Source of the DNA: Akkermansia muciniphila
GTDB lineage: Bacteria; Verrucomicrobiota; Verrucomicrobiia; Verrucomicrobiales; V1-33
DNA length: 45,006 nucleotides
NCBI GenBank assembly: GCA_943333275.1
Contig: CALQSQ010000043.1
Location: forward strand, 1-45,006
Reading direction: 5' to 3'
Part shown: in pieces, positions 16,063-26,055 of the stretch
Layout of the letters: every line of letters starts with the position of its first letter
Numbering within the stretch: the first letter of the stretch is position 1
Notes under the pieces: generated by a model
What the model was told of the DNA's origin: nothing
Databases searched by the model: none
What the model saw: only the letters and a program-made list of their open reading frames with translations
Position numbers and translations under genes: made by a program

Positions 16063-17043
16063 ATGAAATTCTTCATCCCAGCCGCGCTTGTCCTGGCCAT
16101 CATCGCCGCCTTCGCCTGGAAATACCTGTCTCCCGGCGCCAGCCAGGCTCCTTCTGCAGACACCACCCAGACGGATCCGGCTGCCAAGCCGCCACTCCCG
16201 CCTCCCAGCTTCACCGAGAGCACCGCCAGTTACGGCCCCGGCTCGCCCAACATTCCCCTGCCCGGTTCCGCCGGCAGCACACTGCCTGTGAACCCCATCA
16301 ACGGGGGCCCCTCCACCATTCCCATTAGTCCAGAGCAACAGGCCAAAAACCTTGCCGCGGAGCAGGCCGCCCGGCACGACGATGTGGAATCCAGCGTGAT
16401 TGTCCAAAACCAAATTTCCGAAGTGGTGAAACTCGACGCCGCGACCAATTACGGGCTCATCGCCGCCATGAATGAAGCCAAGTCGCTCTGGAAAAACGCC
16501 CGGCTGAGATACACCACGGCGACCACGATGACCCCGGAGGACGTGGCAGCCATGGCGACGGATCTCAAGGCGAAAAGTGCCGCCATCGAGCAGCGCATCA
16601 AATCGATTCTCCGCACCGAGGAGACCCAGGATCAATTTAAAAAATTCCAGGACTCGGCCCCTGAACGCCAGACCATCGGTGTGTTGAAGAAGCAGTTTGG
16701 CCAGGCCGGCGCCCCCATCTCAGAGGAACAGGAGCAGCAACTCATGGATATCCTTCACTCGGAGCGCAAGAACATGAAGCTCGAATTCGACTACACCGAC
16801 ATGCAGGACACCCGTCCGGAAAAATTTTCCGCCGAAAATCTTGCGCTTTTCACCGAGCAAAGCAACGCCGCCGATCAAGCCGTCGCCACCCGTCTGGAGC
16901 CGGTGCTCAGCGCCCCCCAGCGCGAAGCTTTCCGCCTGCACCGCGAACAGCAGCGCGCTCAGGAAATGACCGAACTCGAATTTGCCAAGGCGCTCTTCGG
17001 TGTCGAGGAAGTGAGGGAAGAGGCCAAGGTTGAGCCGAAATGA
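16063..17043 (+). CDS. Secreted or anchored helical protein of unknown function
   Basis: 326 residues from ATG 16063. An N-terminal hydrophobic segment (about 3-20) is a signal peptide or anchor. A Pro/Ser/Thr-rich linker (about 25-95) follows, then an almost entirely helical, charged domain. Two related stretches around 225-245 (APISEEQEQQLMDIL) and 280-310 (PVLSAPQREAFRLHREQQ) recall the 'L...Q...l..ll..er' periodicity of Spy/CpxP-type periplasmic proteins. This similarity is weak and by eye. No catalytic motif. The gene ends at a good hairpin terminator (17088-17107). Confidence 0.7.
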   Translation: MKFFIPAALVLAIIAAFAWKYLSPGASQAPSADTTQTDPAAKPPLPPPSFTESTASYGPGSPNIPLPGSAGSTLPVNPINGGPSTIPISPEQQAKNLAAEQAARHDDVESSVIVQNQISEVVKLDAATNYGLIAAMNEAKSLWKNARLRYTTATTMTPEDVAAMATDLKAKSAAIEQRIKSILRTEETQDQFKKFQDSAPERQTIGVLKKQFGQAGAPISEEQEQQLMDILHSERKNMKLEFDYTDMQDTRPEKFSAENLALFTEQSNAADQAVATRLEPVLSAPQREAFRLHREQQRAQEMTELEFAKALFGVEEVREEAKVEPK

Positions 17044-17087
17044 TTTCCTGAAACCGTGTGTTTGGTTGACGGGTCGGGGCGGCATCG

Positions 17088-17107
17088 TTTCCGTGGCGGA
17101 AATTTTT
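17088..17107 (+). terminator. Intrinsic terminator
   Basis: TTTCCG/CGGAAA stem (17088-17093 and 17097-17102) with a TGG loop, followed by five T (17103-17107). It lies 45 bases after the stop of the helical protein gene and 74 before gcvP, separating the two transcripts. Confidence 0.55.
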
Positions 17108-17180
17108 CCGAATCTCCCGCAAGGATTCCCGCTTTACGCCATGATCCTGCATGAGTAGGGAAGGCCACCCGTTTCCTCCA

Positions 17181-19991
17181 ATGCACACCCATCTTTTCGC
17201 CTCACGCCATCTTGGAACCACCTCTTTAGAAGCCGAGCAAATGGCCCGGCAGCTTGGCTACGATTCACTTCAGGCCTTGATCGATGCAGCGGTCCCCGCT
17301 GGCATCCGCTCGGACAAACCCATGCGGCTTCCGGCAGCGGCCACGGAACAGGAGGCGCTGGCCGAGCTGCGGGGGATCATGGACCAAAACCAGGTGCGGC
17401 GGAATTTCCTGGGTCAGGGTTACTACGGCACGTTCACTCCTCCGGTCATCCAGCGCAATGTGCTCGAAAATCCCGGCTGGTATACCGCCTACACGCCTTA
17501 TCAGGCGGAGATTTCCCAGGGTCGCATGGAGGCCCTGATGAATTTCCAAACGATGGTCTGTGAACTGACGGGACTGCCCGTGGCCAACGCCAGTCTCCTG
17601 GACGAGGGCACGGCGGTGGCGGAGGCCGTGGCATTGTGCCTCGCCTGTACGCAGGTGAAAAATCCCCGCAAGGTGCTGGTGGGTTCGCAGCTTTTCGCCC
17701 AGAGTGAGCAGGTGCTCCACACGCGCATGGAGGCCCTGGGATTGGAAATCGCCGCAGGCTACGAGGTCGCAGAGGATGACTGTGTCTTTGCAGCACTGAT
17801 TCAATATCCCTCGGCGGATGGGCAGGTGCAGGATTGGCGGGAAAAAATCTCCAGCCTGCACAGTCGCGGCGTGCTGGTGATCATGGCGTGTGATTTGCTG
17901 AGTCTCACCTTGCTGACACCTCCGGGCGAACTGGGTGCGGATGTGGCCGTGGGAAGTTCCCAGCGATTCGGCGTGCCACTGGGATTTGGCGGACCGCACG
18001 CGGCGTTCATGGCCTGCCGGGATGAATGGAAACGCAAGCTGCCGGGACGACTGATCGGGCGCAGCATCGACGCCCAGGGACAGCCGGCCTATCGGCTCAC
18101 CCTGCAAACGCGTGAACAACACATCCGCCGTGAGAAGGCCACGAGTAATATTTGCACGGCTCAGGTTCTGCTGGCGGTGATGGCGGGCATGTATGCGGTG
18201 TGGCATGGTCCGGAAGGGCTGCGGGAAATCGCCGCTCGCGTTCATGATCTGACCACACGCTTCGCCAGCGGATACAACGCTGCCGGGGGAAAACTGCGCC
18301 ACGCCGAAGTCTTCGATACCCTGACCCTGGTGGTCCCGGGACAGGCCCGGCCCCTGCTGGCCTCGGCTGAGCAGGCGGGATTCAACGTCCGCGGGATCGA
18401 CGCGGACCATGTCAGCCTGTCCTTCGATGAAACCACCACGGAGCACGAAGCCGCGCAACTGCTGGCCATTTTCCATCCGAAGGCGGCAATGCCCGCTGAA
18501 GCTCCGATGATGATTTCAGCAGCGTTGCAGCGCCGTTCCGAATTCCTCACGCAGGAGGTTTTCCATCGCTTCCGCACCGAGCACGAAATGCTCCGCTACC
18601 TGCACCGCCTGGAAAAGATGGACCTCGCGCTCAACGAATCCATGATCGCCCTCGGATCCTGCACCATGAAACTGAATGCCGCCGCAGAAATGATGCCGCT
18701 CACCTGGCCGACCGTTGGTGCCCTGCATCCTTTCTGCCCTGAAGCGCAGGTGCAGGGATACGCCGTGATGACCTCGCAGCTGGAATCCTGGCTGAGTGAG
18801 ATCACGGGCTTCGCAGCCTGCAGCCTGCAACCCAATGCCGGCAGCGCAGGGGAGTTCGCGGGGTTGCTGGCGATCCGGGATTACCACCAGAGCAGGGGCC
18901 ATGTCCAGCGCATCATCTGCCTCATCCCCACTTCCGCCCACGGCACCAACCCCGCCAGCGCTGCCATGGCCGGCATGAAAGTGGTGCCGGTGGCCTGCGA
19001 TGATCTTGGAAATATTGACCTCACCGATCTGCGCGCCAAGGCAGACCAGCATTCCCAACAACTGGCCGCGCTCATGGTGACGTATCCGAGCACGCACGGC
19101 GTGTTTGAGGAGAGCATCCGGGAAATTTGCACCATCATCCACGACCATGGTGGTCAGGTTTACATGGATGGCGCCAATATGAATGCGCAGGTTGGACTCA
19201 CCAGCCCGGGCCGGATTGGAGCGGACGTATGTCATTTGAATCTGCACAAGACTTTCTGCATTCCGCATGGCGGCGGCGGGCCGGGCGTGGGGCCGATCTG
19301 TGTGGCGGCGCATCTGGCTGGATTCCTGCCGTCGAAAACCTCCGAAGGCACGCGCATCGCAGCCGCACCCCTGGGCAGTGCGAGCATTCTCACCATTTCC
19401 TGGATGTACATCCGAATGATGGGCCCAGATGGGCTGACCGAAGCCAGCCGGAGGGCCATCCTCCATGCCAACTACATCGCCCACCAACTGGATGCTGCCT
19501 TCCCAGTGCTTTACCGAGGGCCGAGCGGTCTGGTGGCGCATGAATGCATTGTTGATCTGAGGAAATTTAAAGACTCCAGCGGCATCACCGTGGAGGATGT
19601 CGCCAAGCGGCTCATCGATTACGGATATCACAGCCCCACCATGTCGTGGCCGGTGCCGGGCACGCTGATGATTGAACCGACCGAGAGTGAGAGCCAGTCG
19701 GAGCTGGACCGTTTCTGCGCCGCAATGCTTTCCATCCATCGGGAAATTTCCGCGATCGAAGCAGGAACCGCGGATCGCGTGGACAATGTGCTCAAGCACG
19801 CCCCGCATACCGCCGCGGTATTGCTGAGCGATACCTGGTCGCACCCCTACAGCCGCGAGCAGGCGGCCTTTCCGCAGGCCAGGCTCCGCCACCAAAAATA
19901 CTGGCCGCCCGTCAGCCGGGTGGACAACGTTTATGGCGACAAGCATCTTGTCTGCACCTGTGATCCGGTATCCAGCTACACGGATGTTTGA
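17181..19991 (+). CDS. gcvP: Glycine dehydrogenase (decarboxylating), P-protein
   Basis: 936 residues from ATG 17181 (an ATG at 17151 would add ten atypical residues). PLP-dependent P-protein of the glycine cleavage system, which decarboxylates glycine and passes the aminomethyl group to the lipoyl H-protein. It is the long single-chain form, carrying both the N-terminal and the C-terminal halves that are separate genes in many anaerobes. The PLP lysine is Lys690 in HLNLHKTFCIPHGGGGPG. SANAS-like and GSCTMKLN segments are also present. Length is normal. gcvT and gcvH are not in this window, and no tandem glycine riboswitch was seen in the 137 bases upstream. The PSCyt1 protein gene begins 55 bases downstream. 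Confidence 0.96.
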   Translation: MHTHLFASRHLGTTSLEAEQMARQLGYDSLQALIDAAVPAGIRSDKPMRLPAAATEQEALAELRGIMDQNQVRRNFLGQGYYGTFTPPVIQRNVLENPGWYTAYTPYQAEISQGRMEALMNFQTMVCELTGLPVANASLLDEGTAVAEAVALCLACTQVKNPRKVLVGSQLFAQSEQVLHTRMEALGLEIAAGYEVAEDDCVFAALIQYPSADGQVQDWREKISSLHSRGVLVIMACDLLSLTLLTPPGELGADVAVGSSQRFGVPLGFGGPHAAFMACRDEWKRKLPGRLIGRSIDAQGQPAYRLTLQTREQHIRREKATSNICTAQVLLAVMAGMYAVWHGPEGLREIAARVHDLTTRFASGYNAAGGKLRHAEVFDTLTLVVPGQARPLLASAEQAGFNVRGIDADHVSLSFDETTTEHEAAQLLAIFHPKAAMPAEAPMMISAALQRRSEFLTQEVFHRFRTEHEMLRYLHRLEKMDLALNESMIALGSCTMKLNAAAEMMPLTWPTVGALHPFCPEAQVQGYAVMTSQLESWLSEITGFAACSLQPNAGSAGEFAGLLAIRDYHQSRGHVQRIICLIPTSAHGTNPASAAMAGMKVVPVACDDLGNIDLTDLRAKADQHSQQLAALMVTYPSTHGVFEESIREICTIIHDHGGQVYMDGANMNAQVGLTSPGRIGADVCHLNLHKTFCIPHGGGGPGVGPICVAAHLAGFLPSKTSEGTRIAAAPLGSASILTISWMYIRMMGPDGLTEASRRAILHANYIAHQLDAAFPVLYRGPSGLVAHECIVDLRKFKDSSGITVEDVAKRLIDYGYHSPTMSWPVPGTLMIEPTESESQSELDRFCAAMLSIHREISAIEAGTADRVDNVLKHAPHTAAVLLSDTWSHPYSREQAAFPQARLRHQKYWPPVSRVDNVYGDKHLVCTCDPVSSYTDV

Positions 19992-20046
19992 ACGCGCTAC
20001 GTTATCAGGGACTTGTGGATTAGTTCAAGCGGGCGAGCGTAGCATC

Positions 20047-23000
20047 ATGCGTCTATCCCCTCCAGTCGCAGGACTCCTCGCGATGGCAAGTGCCGCGCTC
20101 GTCCATGCAGAACCCATCACCCCCGAACAGGCCGCTTTTTTTGAAAGCAAGGTCCGCCCGGTGCTGGCTGAACATTGCTACGCCTGCCATTCCGCCAAAA
20201 AGCAGAACAACGGTCTGCGTCTGGATGCACGTGAGTTGATTCTCAAGGGGAGTGATTACGGACTGGTGGTGACGCCGGGAAATGTGGAAACAAGCAAGCT
20301 CATCCACGCCATCCGTCGCGACCAACCGGGGCAGGTCGAACCCATGCCCAAGGATGCGCCCAAGCTCGACGATGCCAGCATCGAGGCCATTTCCGAATGG
20401 ATCCGCCAGGGACTGCCCTGGCCCGAAGAGCCAGTGCCCGCCGCGAAGGATCTGCACCGAAGTGCCAAGGATCACTGGGCGTTCCAACCCGTGGTCGCGC
20501 CTCCCGTGCCCGCGGTGAAAGCGAAGGACCTGGTCTACCAGCCGATGGATGCCTTTGTGCTGCATCAGTTGGAGGAAAATGGGTTGAGCTTTGCCCCGAA
20601 GGTCGATCGCGCCACCTGGATGCGCCGCGTGCAGATTGATTTGCTCGGCTTCCCACCGACCTTTGAGGAGGTGCAGTCCTTTGTGAACGACAAGGAACCT
20701 AATGCCTACATCCGGCTGGTGGATCGGTTGCTGGAATCGCCCCATTTTGGCGAACGCTGGGGACGCTACTGGCTGGATCTGGCACGGTTCGCGGATACCA
20801 AGGGGTATGTTTTTCAGGAGGAACGCCGGTATCCCTACTCCTACACTTACCGTGACTGGGTGATCCGCGCCCTGAATACCGACATGCCCTACGATCAATT
20901 CCTGCAGCAGCAGGTCGCGGCGGATCAGATTGAATCCCCCGCCAAGACGGAAAATCAGGCGGCACTTGGATTCCTGACGTTGGGCCGCCGATTTTTAAAC
21001 AACGAGAGCGACATCATCGATGACCGTCTGGATGTCATTTTCCGGACCACGCAGGGCCTGACGATCGGCTGTGCGCGCTGCCATGACCACAAGTTCGATC
21101 CCATCCCCACCGCCGACTACTACGGTCTGTATGGAGTGCTGGCCTCCAGCACGGAACCCAAGGATCTGCCAGCGCTGGGCGGCGTGGACCGCACTCCCGA
21201 ATTGGTGAAATTTGAAGAAGAACTGGCTGGGAAAGAGGCGGAGGGCGTGAAATATCGCGATGAACGCGTCGCGGAATTGTTCAAGGAGCCGATGATTGAA
21301 AAGTACCTGCTCGCCACCACCGAGGGCACCGATCCGGACATGAGAAAATGGACCAGGGAACACGGCTTGTATTTCAATGCCTTCGAGACCTGGCAGGGCA
21401 TGATCGAAAAGGGTGAGGAGAGTGTTTTCGGAATCTGGCGCGCCCTGGCCGCCAAGCCCGACGACAAATTCGCCGCGGAGCTTGCCGGGTATCTCAAAAA
21501 TTCTTCCGCCGCACCGGCCCTGATTAAAGCCGTGCAGGATGCCGCAGTCACCAGCAAGGCGGGCCTGGCCAAAGTTTACGCGCAGCTCTTTGCGCAGGCC
21601 ACTGCGGACAAGCCTGAACTGGCCATGTTTCACGCGGCCCTGCAACCTCCGCTGGGACTGCGGCGGATTCAGCCTGCGGATACGGAACCCTACTTCCTGC
21701 GCCCGGAAAAGGAACGCCTCCGCGAGCTGCGTTCGAATTGCGAAAATTTCAAAGCCACCAGCCCCGCCGCCCCTCCACGCGCCATGGCCATGGTGGACAA
21801 ACCGCAGCCGGTGGAGCCGCGCGTTTTTGTGCGCGGCAATCCCGGACGCCAGGGCGATCAGGTCCCGCGTCAATTTCTGAAAATTCTCAGCGGGCCCGAC
21901 CGCAAGCCCTTTCAAAAGGGCAGTGGGCGGTTGGAACTGGCGCAACAACTTTCCGGTCGCGACAATCCGCTGACCGCAAGAGTGTTCGTCAACCGCGCCT
22001 GGACACATCTCTTCGGCGAGCCGCTCGTGGTCACACCCAGTGATTTCGGAGTTCGCACGCTGCCTCCGGCCAACCCGGCCCTGCTGGAGCACCTGTCCGC
22101 CAGCTTCATGCAACAAAACTGGAGCATCAAAAAACTGCTCCGCGAAATGCTTCTCAGCAGCACCTACCAGCAGCAAAGCCAGTGGCGCGAAGACGCCGCG
22201 GCAAAGGATCCCGAGAATCGCTGGTTCTGGCGCATGAATCGCAAACGGCTGGACTTCGAAGCCTTGCGCGACAGCCTGCTGGTCGTGTCCGGCACGGCGG
22301 ATTTAAAAATGTTCGGCAAGTCGGAGGAAATATTCACCGCGCCCTGGAGCAAACGACGCAGCATTTATGGATTCATCGATCGCCAAAATTTACCCGGCAC
22401 CTTCCGCACCTTCGACTTTGCCAGCCCCGATGCCCATTCACCCATTCGCTTTGAGACCACGGTTCCCCAGCAGGCGCTCTACATGCTGAACAGTCCGTTC
22501 GTTCAGGAACTGGCCAGCGCGCTGCTGGCCAGCGTCAGTGCAGGAGCCCCTCCTGCTGACAGAGCTCGCGGATTGATCCGCCGCGTGCTCAGCCGCGAAG
22601 CCACGGAGGCCGAAATTCAGTCTGCCCTTGCCTACGTGCAACCGACGGAACCTGACAAACAGGCCAACCGCATCTGGGTCTATGGGTATGGCGGATGGGA
22701 TGCCGCGACCCACAAGGCAAGCTTCACCCCATTTCAAAATTATGTCCGCAACAGTTGGTGTGGCGATGCCGGTGCGCCGGATCCCAAGACTGGCTGGGCG
22801 CTGGTGGGGCCGGAATTCGGTCACCCCGGCCCCACGCACGAACTGGCGTCCATTCGGCGCTGGAAAGTGCAGACTGCCGCCACCGTCAGCCTCTCCGGCA
22901 AAGTGGTGCTGGCTTCCAAAGAGAGTGATGGCCTCAAGGTTTACATTGTGTCCAGCAGGTCCGGTCTGCTGGGTGAGTGGAGTGTCCCGCCTGCGGGTGA

Positions 23001-23238
23001 AGTGGAAACCAACGTGCCCTCCATCGCGATCGCACCGGGAGAGATCCTGGATTTCATCGTGGATTGCGGGGGAAACGAAGGATTCGACAGCTACCTATGG
23101 AATCCGGCGGTTCGTGATGCTGGCTCGAAGGCGCCCATCGCTGAATCCCTCAAGGATTTCCTCGGTCCACCGCCGGAGCGCTGGACCAGCCTGGCCCAAG
23201 CGCTGCTCTGTGCCAATGAGTTTGTCTTCGTCGATTGA
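20047..23238 (+). CDS. Secreted PSCyt1-DUF1549-DUF1553 protein
   Basis: 1063 residues from ATG 20047. Signal peptide about 1-20. The planctomycete-type cytochrome c domain (PSCyt1) carries heme motif CYACH at residues 44-48. DUF1549 (about 160-370) contains LIDLLGFPPT-type sequence, FGERWGRYWLDLARFADT and a second CxxCH (CARCH, 342-346) with DHKFDPI. DUF1553 (from about 640) holds LTARVFVNRAWTHLFGEPLV, PSDFGVR and the ending LLCANEFVFVD. A non-family insert of roughly 150 residues (about 870-1030, starting IWVYGYGGWD) interrupts DUF1553 just before its end. Function is not established; such proteins are abundant in PVC bacteria and are linked to polysaccharide use. The usual DUF1501 partner is missing downstream. 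Confidence 0.9.
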   Translation: MRLSPPVAGLLAMASAALVHAEPITPEQAAFFESKVRPVLAEHCYACHSAKKQNNGLRLDARELILKGSDYGLVVTPGNVETSKLIHAIRRDQPGQVEPMPKDAPKLDDASIEAISEWIRQGLPWPEEPVPAAKDLHRSAKDHWAFQPVVAPPVPAVKAKDLVYQPMDAFVLHQLEENGLSFAPKVDRATWMRRVQIDLLGFPPTFEEVQSFVNDKEPNAYIRLVDRLLESPHFGERWGRYWLDLARFADTKGYVFQEERRYPYSYTYRDWVIRALNTDMPYDQFLQQQVAADQIESPAKTENQAALGFLTLGRRFLNNESDIIDDRLDVIFRTTQGLTIGCARCHDHKFDPIPTADYYGLYGVLASSTEPKDLPALGGVDRTPELVKFEEELAGKEAEGVKYRDERVAELFKEPMIEKYLLATTEGTDPDMRKWTREHGLYFNAFETWQGMIEKGEESVFGIWRALAAKPDDKFAAELAGYLKNSSAAPALIKAVQDAAVTSKAGLAKVYAQLFAQATADKPELAMFHAALQPPLGLRRIQPADTEPYFLRPEKERLRELRSNCENFKATSPAAPPRAMAMVDKPQPVEPRVFVRGNPGRQGDQVPRQFLKILSGPDRKPFQKGSGRLELAQQLSGRDNPLTARVFVNRAWTHLFGEPLVVTPSDFGVRTLPPANPALLEHLSASFMQQNWSIKKLLREMLLSSTYQQQSQWREDAAAKDPENRWFWRMNRKRLDFEALRDSLLVVSGTADLKMFGKSEEIFTAPWSKRRSIYGFIDRQNLPGTFRTFDFASPDAHSPIRFETTVPQQALYMLNSPFVQELASALLASVSAGAPPADRARGLIRRVLSREATEAEIQSALAYVQPTEPDKQANRIWVYGYGGWDAATHKASFTPFQNYVRNSWCGDAGAPDPKTGWALVGPEFGHPGPTHELASIRRWKVQTAATVSLSGKVVLASKESDGLKVYIVSSRSGLLGEWSVPPAGEVETNVPSIAIAPGEILDFIVDCGGNEGFDSYLWNPAVRDAGSKAPIAESLKDFLGPPPERWTSLAQALLCANEFVFVD

Positions 23239-23252
23239 GAATCTCCGGGATC

Positions 23253-24365
23253 TCAGAATTTACTCCAAGCCGTGGGCACCGTTTCGAGCATCTCGATGAA
23301 CGGCTGATCGCCGGAGGTGCGGCTCCATTGCAATTTAATGACCAGCGGAATCCAGGCGGAATTTTCACGATGCTGATGGAGCAGTTTCGCCAGGGCGCCG
23401 TCGGGTTTCGCACAGGCCACGAACGCCAGCGGCTTGGCATTTGGAAACGGTGTTTGCAAATCCCACTTGGTCCAGGGCAGAAGTTCCCCAAGCGGAAACT
23501 GTGCATGCGATGGTCGGGCGATGACATAGGCGGTCAGCTGCCCCTCCCCGACATTTTCCAGGAAATCCGCGAGCGTGTCATCGATCTGCTGCACAAAGGC
23601 ATCGGCGTGCAGTTGAAATTCCCCCGCCTGCTGCTCCAGCAGCACCACCGGACCACCACCATCCGCCGGTTGAATCGTCAGGAAAAAATCCTCTGTGCCC
23701 GGCTTCCGAACGCAGGCACTGGCCTCCAGATCGCCCGCATGCAAGTCTGGAAAAAGCCCGGCCTCGAAATGATGTTGCGTTCCGCTTAGTGCGAATATTC
23801 CCAAGGGCGGCTCTGCGGCGGAGCCCTTTTGGAGCAGGCTTTCGGCGGCACTGAGGGCCCGTTGGATGGTCTCTTCACGCCGGATTTCGAGGCGCTGTTT
23901 TTCAGCCAGCACTTTGAGCGTCAAATCTGGCGGAACGACAATTGATGGCGCTGGCGGTTGCACGGGCACTGTATAACGAGCCACCGCCCACGCAAATCCC
24001 CCCGCCGCCAAAACCAAAGCCACCGACCCCCATCCCAGCAATTGCGCAAGACTCGGACCGGACGCATCCACACGCGGAAGCCGCGTTTTGCGCAGACGGT
24101 CGCGGATGCGCTCGGCTCGGCTGCGGGGCTTTTGCGGCAGGACCGGTGCCGGCGCTTCCGGGCGCGGCGGCAACTCCCGTGGCGGTGGCATTGGGGAACC
24201 CTGCAAGGCCTCGTAAGTCGGGGCATTGACAATCTGCCGGCAGTGAGGACAGGGGCCTGACGCTCCCAAATACTCAGGCGGCACTTCCAATGTGCTCCCA
24301 CAAGCGGGGCAGGGAAAATGCATCGTCTCGATGGGCTTCGCAGGTGGGTCAAGAGTTGTAGGCAT
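23253..24365 (-). CDS. Zinc-ribbon single-pass membrane protein of unknown function
   Basis: 370 residues from ATG 24365; ATG 24323 is an equally possible start that would place the zinc ribbon at the very N-terminus. Cys19/Cys22 (CPAC) and Cys39/Cys42 (CPHC) form a four-cysteine ribbon (CxxC...CxxC), of the MJ0042-like type frequent in PVC proteins. A Pro/Arg-rich linker leads to one membrane helix (about 108-128) and a C-terminal domain without recognisable motifs. The zinc ribbon is predicted cytoplasmic and the large domain outside. Convergent with the PSCyt1 gene, 14 bases between stops. Confidence 0.78.
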   Translation of the reverse strand: MPTTLDPPAKPIETMHFPCPACGSTLEVPPEYLGASGPCPHCRQIVNAPTYEALQGSPMPPPRELPPRPEAPAPVLPQKPRSRAERIRDRLRKTRLPRVDASGPSLAQLLGWGSVALVLAAGGFAWAVARYTVPVQPPAPSIVVPPDLTLKVLAEKQRLEIRREETIQRALSAAESLLQKGSAAEPPLGIFALSGTQHHFEAGLFPDLHAGDLEASACVRKPGTEDFFLTIQPADGGGPVVLLEQQAGEFQLHADAFVQQIDDTLADFLENVGEGQLTAYVIARPSHAQFPLGELLPWTKWDLQTPFPNAKPLAFVACAKPDGALAKLLHQHRENSAWIPLVIKLQWSRTSGDQPFIEMLETVPTAWSKF

Positions 24366-24396
24366 TGAAACAGGGCTGAATCTTAGTTTACGGTAG

Positions 24397-24425
24397 TTGA
24401 CTATTAATTCTAGTTAAATTTTATT
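24397..24425 (+). promoter_or_regulatory. Weak candidate promoter upstream of the aldehyde dehydrogenase gene
   Basis: TTGACT (24397-24402), 17-base spacer, TTTATT (24420-24425), in a locally AT-rich part of the 241-base divergent gap (24366-24606). The -35 match is good (5 of 6), the -10 match is poor. No operator or riboswitch was recognised in the gap. Confidence 0.22.
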
Positions 24426-24606
24426 TGAGCTGCTATTCGCCTTATAAAAATGACCCAGGCTGCCAACGAGCCAGGACGTTTCCACGCCGATCAAAGCGAT
24501 CCGGATGCACCGCAAAAATGGCGCGGCAGAGCGTTCGACAAGCGTTTGGAATTGTTCTAAGTGAGTGCGCCCTTCAGTCCACCCCCTTACTTACTTCCGA
24601 CCTCCT

Positions 24607-26055
24607 ATGTCCTCGCTCCCAGTCATCCCCATCCTCCGCCAAGGCCGTGTTTATCACAGTCTGGATGTAGCGGAAATCAATCATGTCGCCACGGCGGCAC
24701 CCGTGGTCCGCGTCAGCCAGGCGAATTCCGGACTGGTGGCCAGGGACATGCAGCAACTGAAGGTTGGGCGCGATGCCCTGCGGCGCATTCCCGCCGCGGA
24801 TCGCCTCCGGATGGTGCTTGAGGCCGGGGAAATTTTCCAGCATGACACCCTGCCTGTCGGCGACAATGGCGTCATGCAATCGCCTGAAGATTACGTGTTG
24901 AGTCTTTCCGCGACCAGCGGTCTGCCCCACTCGCTCATTCGGATGAACATGAAACGCCTCGGCAATGTATTTGCGGAGATCCCCACGATCATTCGCGGCC
25001 TGACCCGTGGCGTGGATTTGGAAACGCTGGATCGTGGATACGGCAATCAGCACGGCGTGCCGGTCAGCTACAGCCTGCAAACTGACGCCATGTCCGTGAT
25101 CCTGCCCAGCAATTCCCCGGCGGTCAATGCCCTGTGGATTCCCTGCCTGGCGTTCGGCGTTCCCGTTGTCTTGAAACCCGGCCGCGAGGAACCATGGACG
25201 CCGTGGCGCATCATCCAGGCTATGCTCAAGGCCGGCCTGCCCAGGGAGGCGTTTAATTTCTATCCCACCGGCCATGACGGTTCGGGCGTGATCCTGCGCA
25301 AGGCGGGACGGGTGATGATGTTCGGCGATGACGCCACCGTTTCCCAGTATGCCCATGATCCCCGCGTGGAAGTTCACGGCAGCGGTCGCAGCAAGATTCT
25401 CATCGGCGAGGACAAGATCGAACAATGGCGCGACTATCTTCCCATCATGGTGCAGAGCATCAGCGCCAACAGCGGACGCAGTTGCATCAACGCCAGCGCG
25501 ATCATCGTGCCCAAGTATGCGCATGAAATCGCCGAGGCGATCGCGGCGGAACTCGTAAGCATGCGCCCGCTCGCGCCGGAGGATCCGGAGGCCCGATTGA
25601 GTGGGTTTGCCAATCCCGCCATGGTCGAATGGATTGATGGCGCGGTCACGGACGGCCTCGCCACCAAGGGTGCCATCGATTACTCCATGAAACTCCGCAA
25701 CGGTGAGTCCCGCAAGGCCAGCCGCGATGGCATGAACTATCTGCTCCCGACCATTGTGCAGTGCGATTCCTTCAGCCATCCACTCGCCAACCGCGAGTTT
25801 CTGTTCCCCTATGCCAGTGTGGTGCAAATGCCGCAGGCAAAGATGCTGGATGAGATCGGCCCATCCCTGGTCGTCACGGCCATCACCGACGACATGAACT
25901 GGATCGCCCGCCTCCTTGAATCACCTGACATTCAAAGGCTCAATCTCGGACCACATCCCACCAATCAGGTCTCGTGGGATCAGCCGCACGAGGGCAACCT
26001 GTTTGAATTCCTTTTCCGCCGCCGCGCCATTGCCATCACGCCGCATGCCGCCTGA
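24607..26055 (+). CDS. Aldehyde dehydrogenase family protein
   Basis: 482 residues from ATG 24607. NAD(P)-dependent ALDH fold: LPSNSPAVN (about 166-174), nucleotide-contacting VLKPGREEPWTPW with Lys190, and catalytic Cys293 in NSGRSCINASA. At the place of the usual ELGGKSP the protein reads VHGSGRSKILI (256-266), so the general-base Glu appears to be missing. This is a feature of CoA-acylating ALDHs (known from EutE/AdhE-type enzymes), though the Cys context looks like classical ALDHs. Oxidation of an aldehyde to acid or acyl-CoA is inferred. It overlaps the iron alcohol dehydrogenase gene by 11 bases. Confidence 0.88.
   Translation: MSSLPVIPILRQGRVYHSLDVAEINHVATAAPVVRVSQANSGLVARDMQQLKVGRDALRRIPAADRLRMVLEAGEIFQHDTLPVGDNGVMQSPEDYVLSLSATSGLPHSLIRMNMKRLGNVFAEIPTIIRGLTRGVDLETLDRGYGNQHGVPVSYSLQTDAMSVILPSNSPAVNALWIPCLAFGVPVVLKPGREEPWTPWRIIQAMLKAGLPREAFNFYPTGHDGSGVILRKAGRVMMFGDDATVSQYAHDPRVEVHGSGRSKILIGEDKIEQWRDYLPIMVQSISANSGRSCINASAIIVPKYAHEIAEAIAAELVSMRPLAPEDPEARLSGFANPAMVEWIDGAVTDGLATKGAIDYSMKLRNGESRKASRDGMNYLLPTIVQCDSFSHPLANREFLFPYASVVQMPQAKMLDEIGPSLVVTAITDDMNWIARLLESPDIQRLNLGPHPTNQVSWDQPHEGNLFEFLFRRRAIAITPHAA

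Noticed and set aside
17044-17180. Possible glycine riboswitch upstream of gcvP
   Set aside because: The gap is 137 bases, too short for the tandem aptamer, and part of it is the terminator hairpin at 17088-17107. No glycine aptamer core was recognised.
18516-19946. Long minus-strand frame opposite gcvP
   Set aside because: Antisense to the C-terminal half of an unmistakable GcvP.
24574-25827. Long minus-strand frame opposite the aldehyde dehydrogenase gene
   Set aside because: Antisense to a complete ALDH; product shows only codon-mirror composition.
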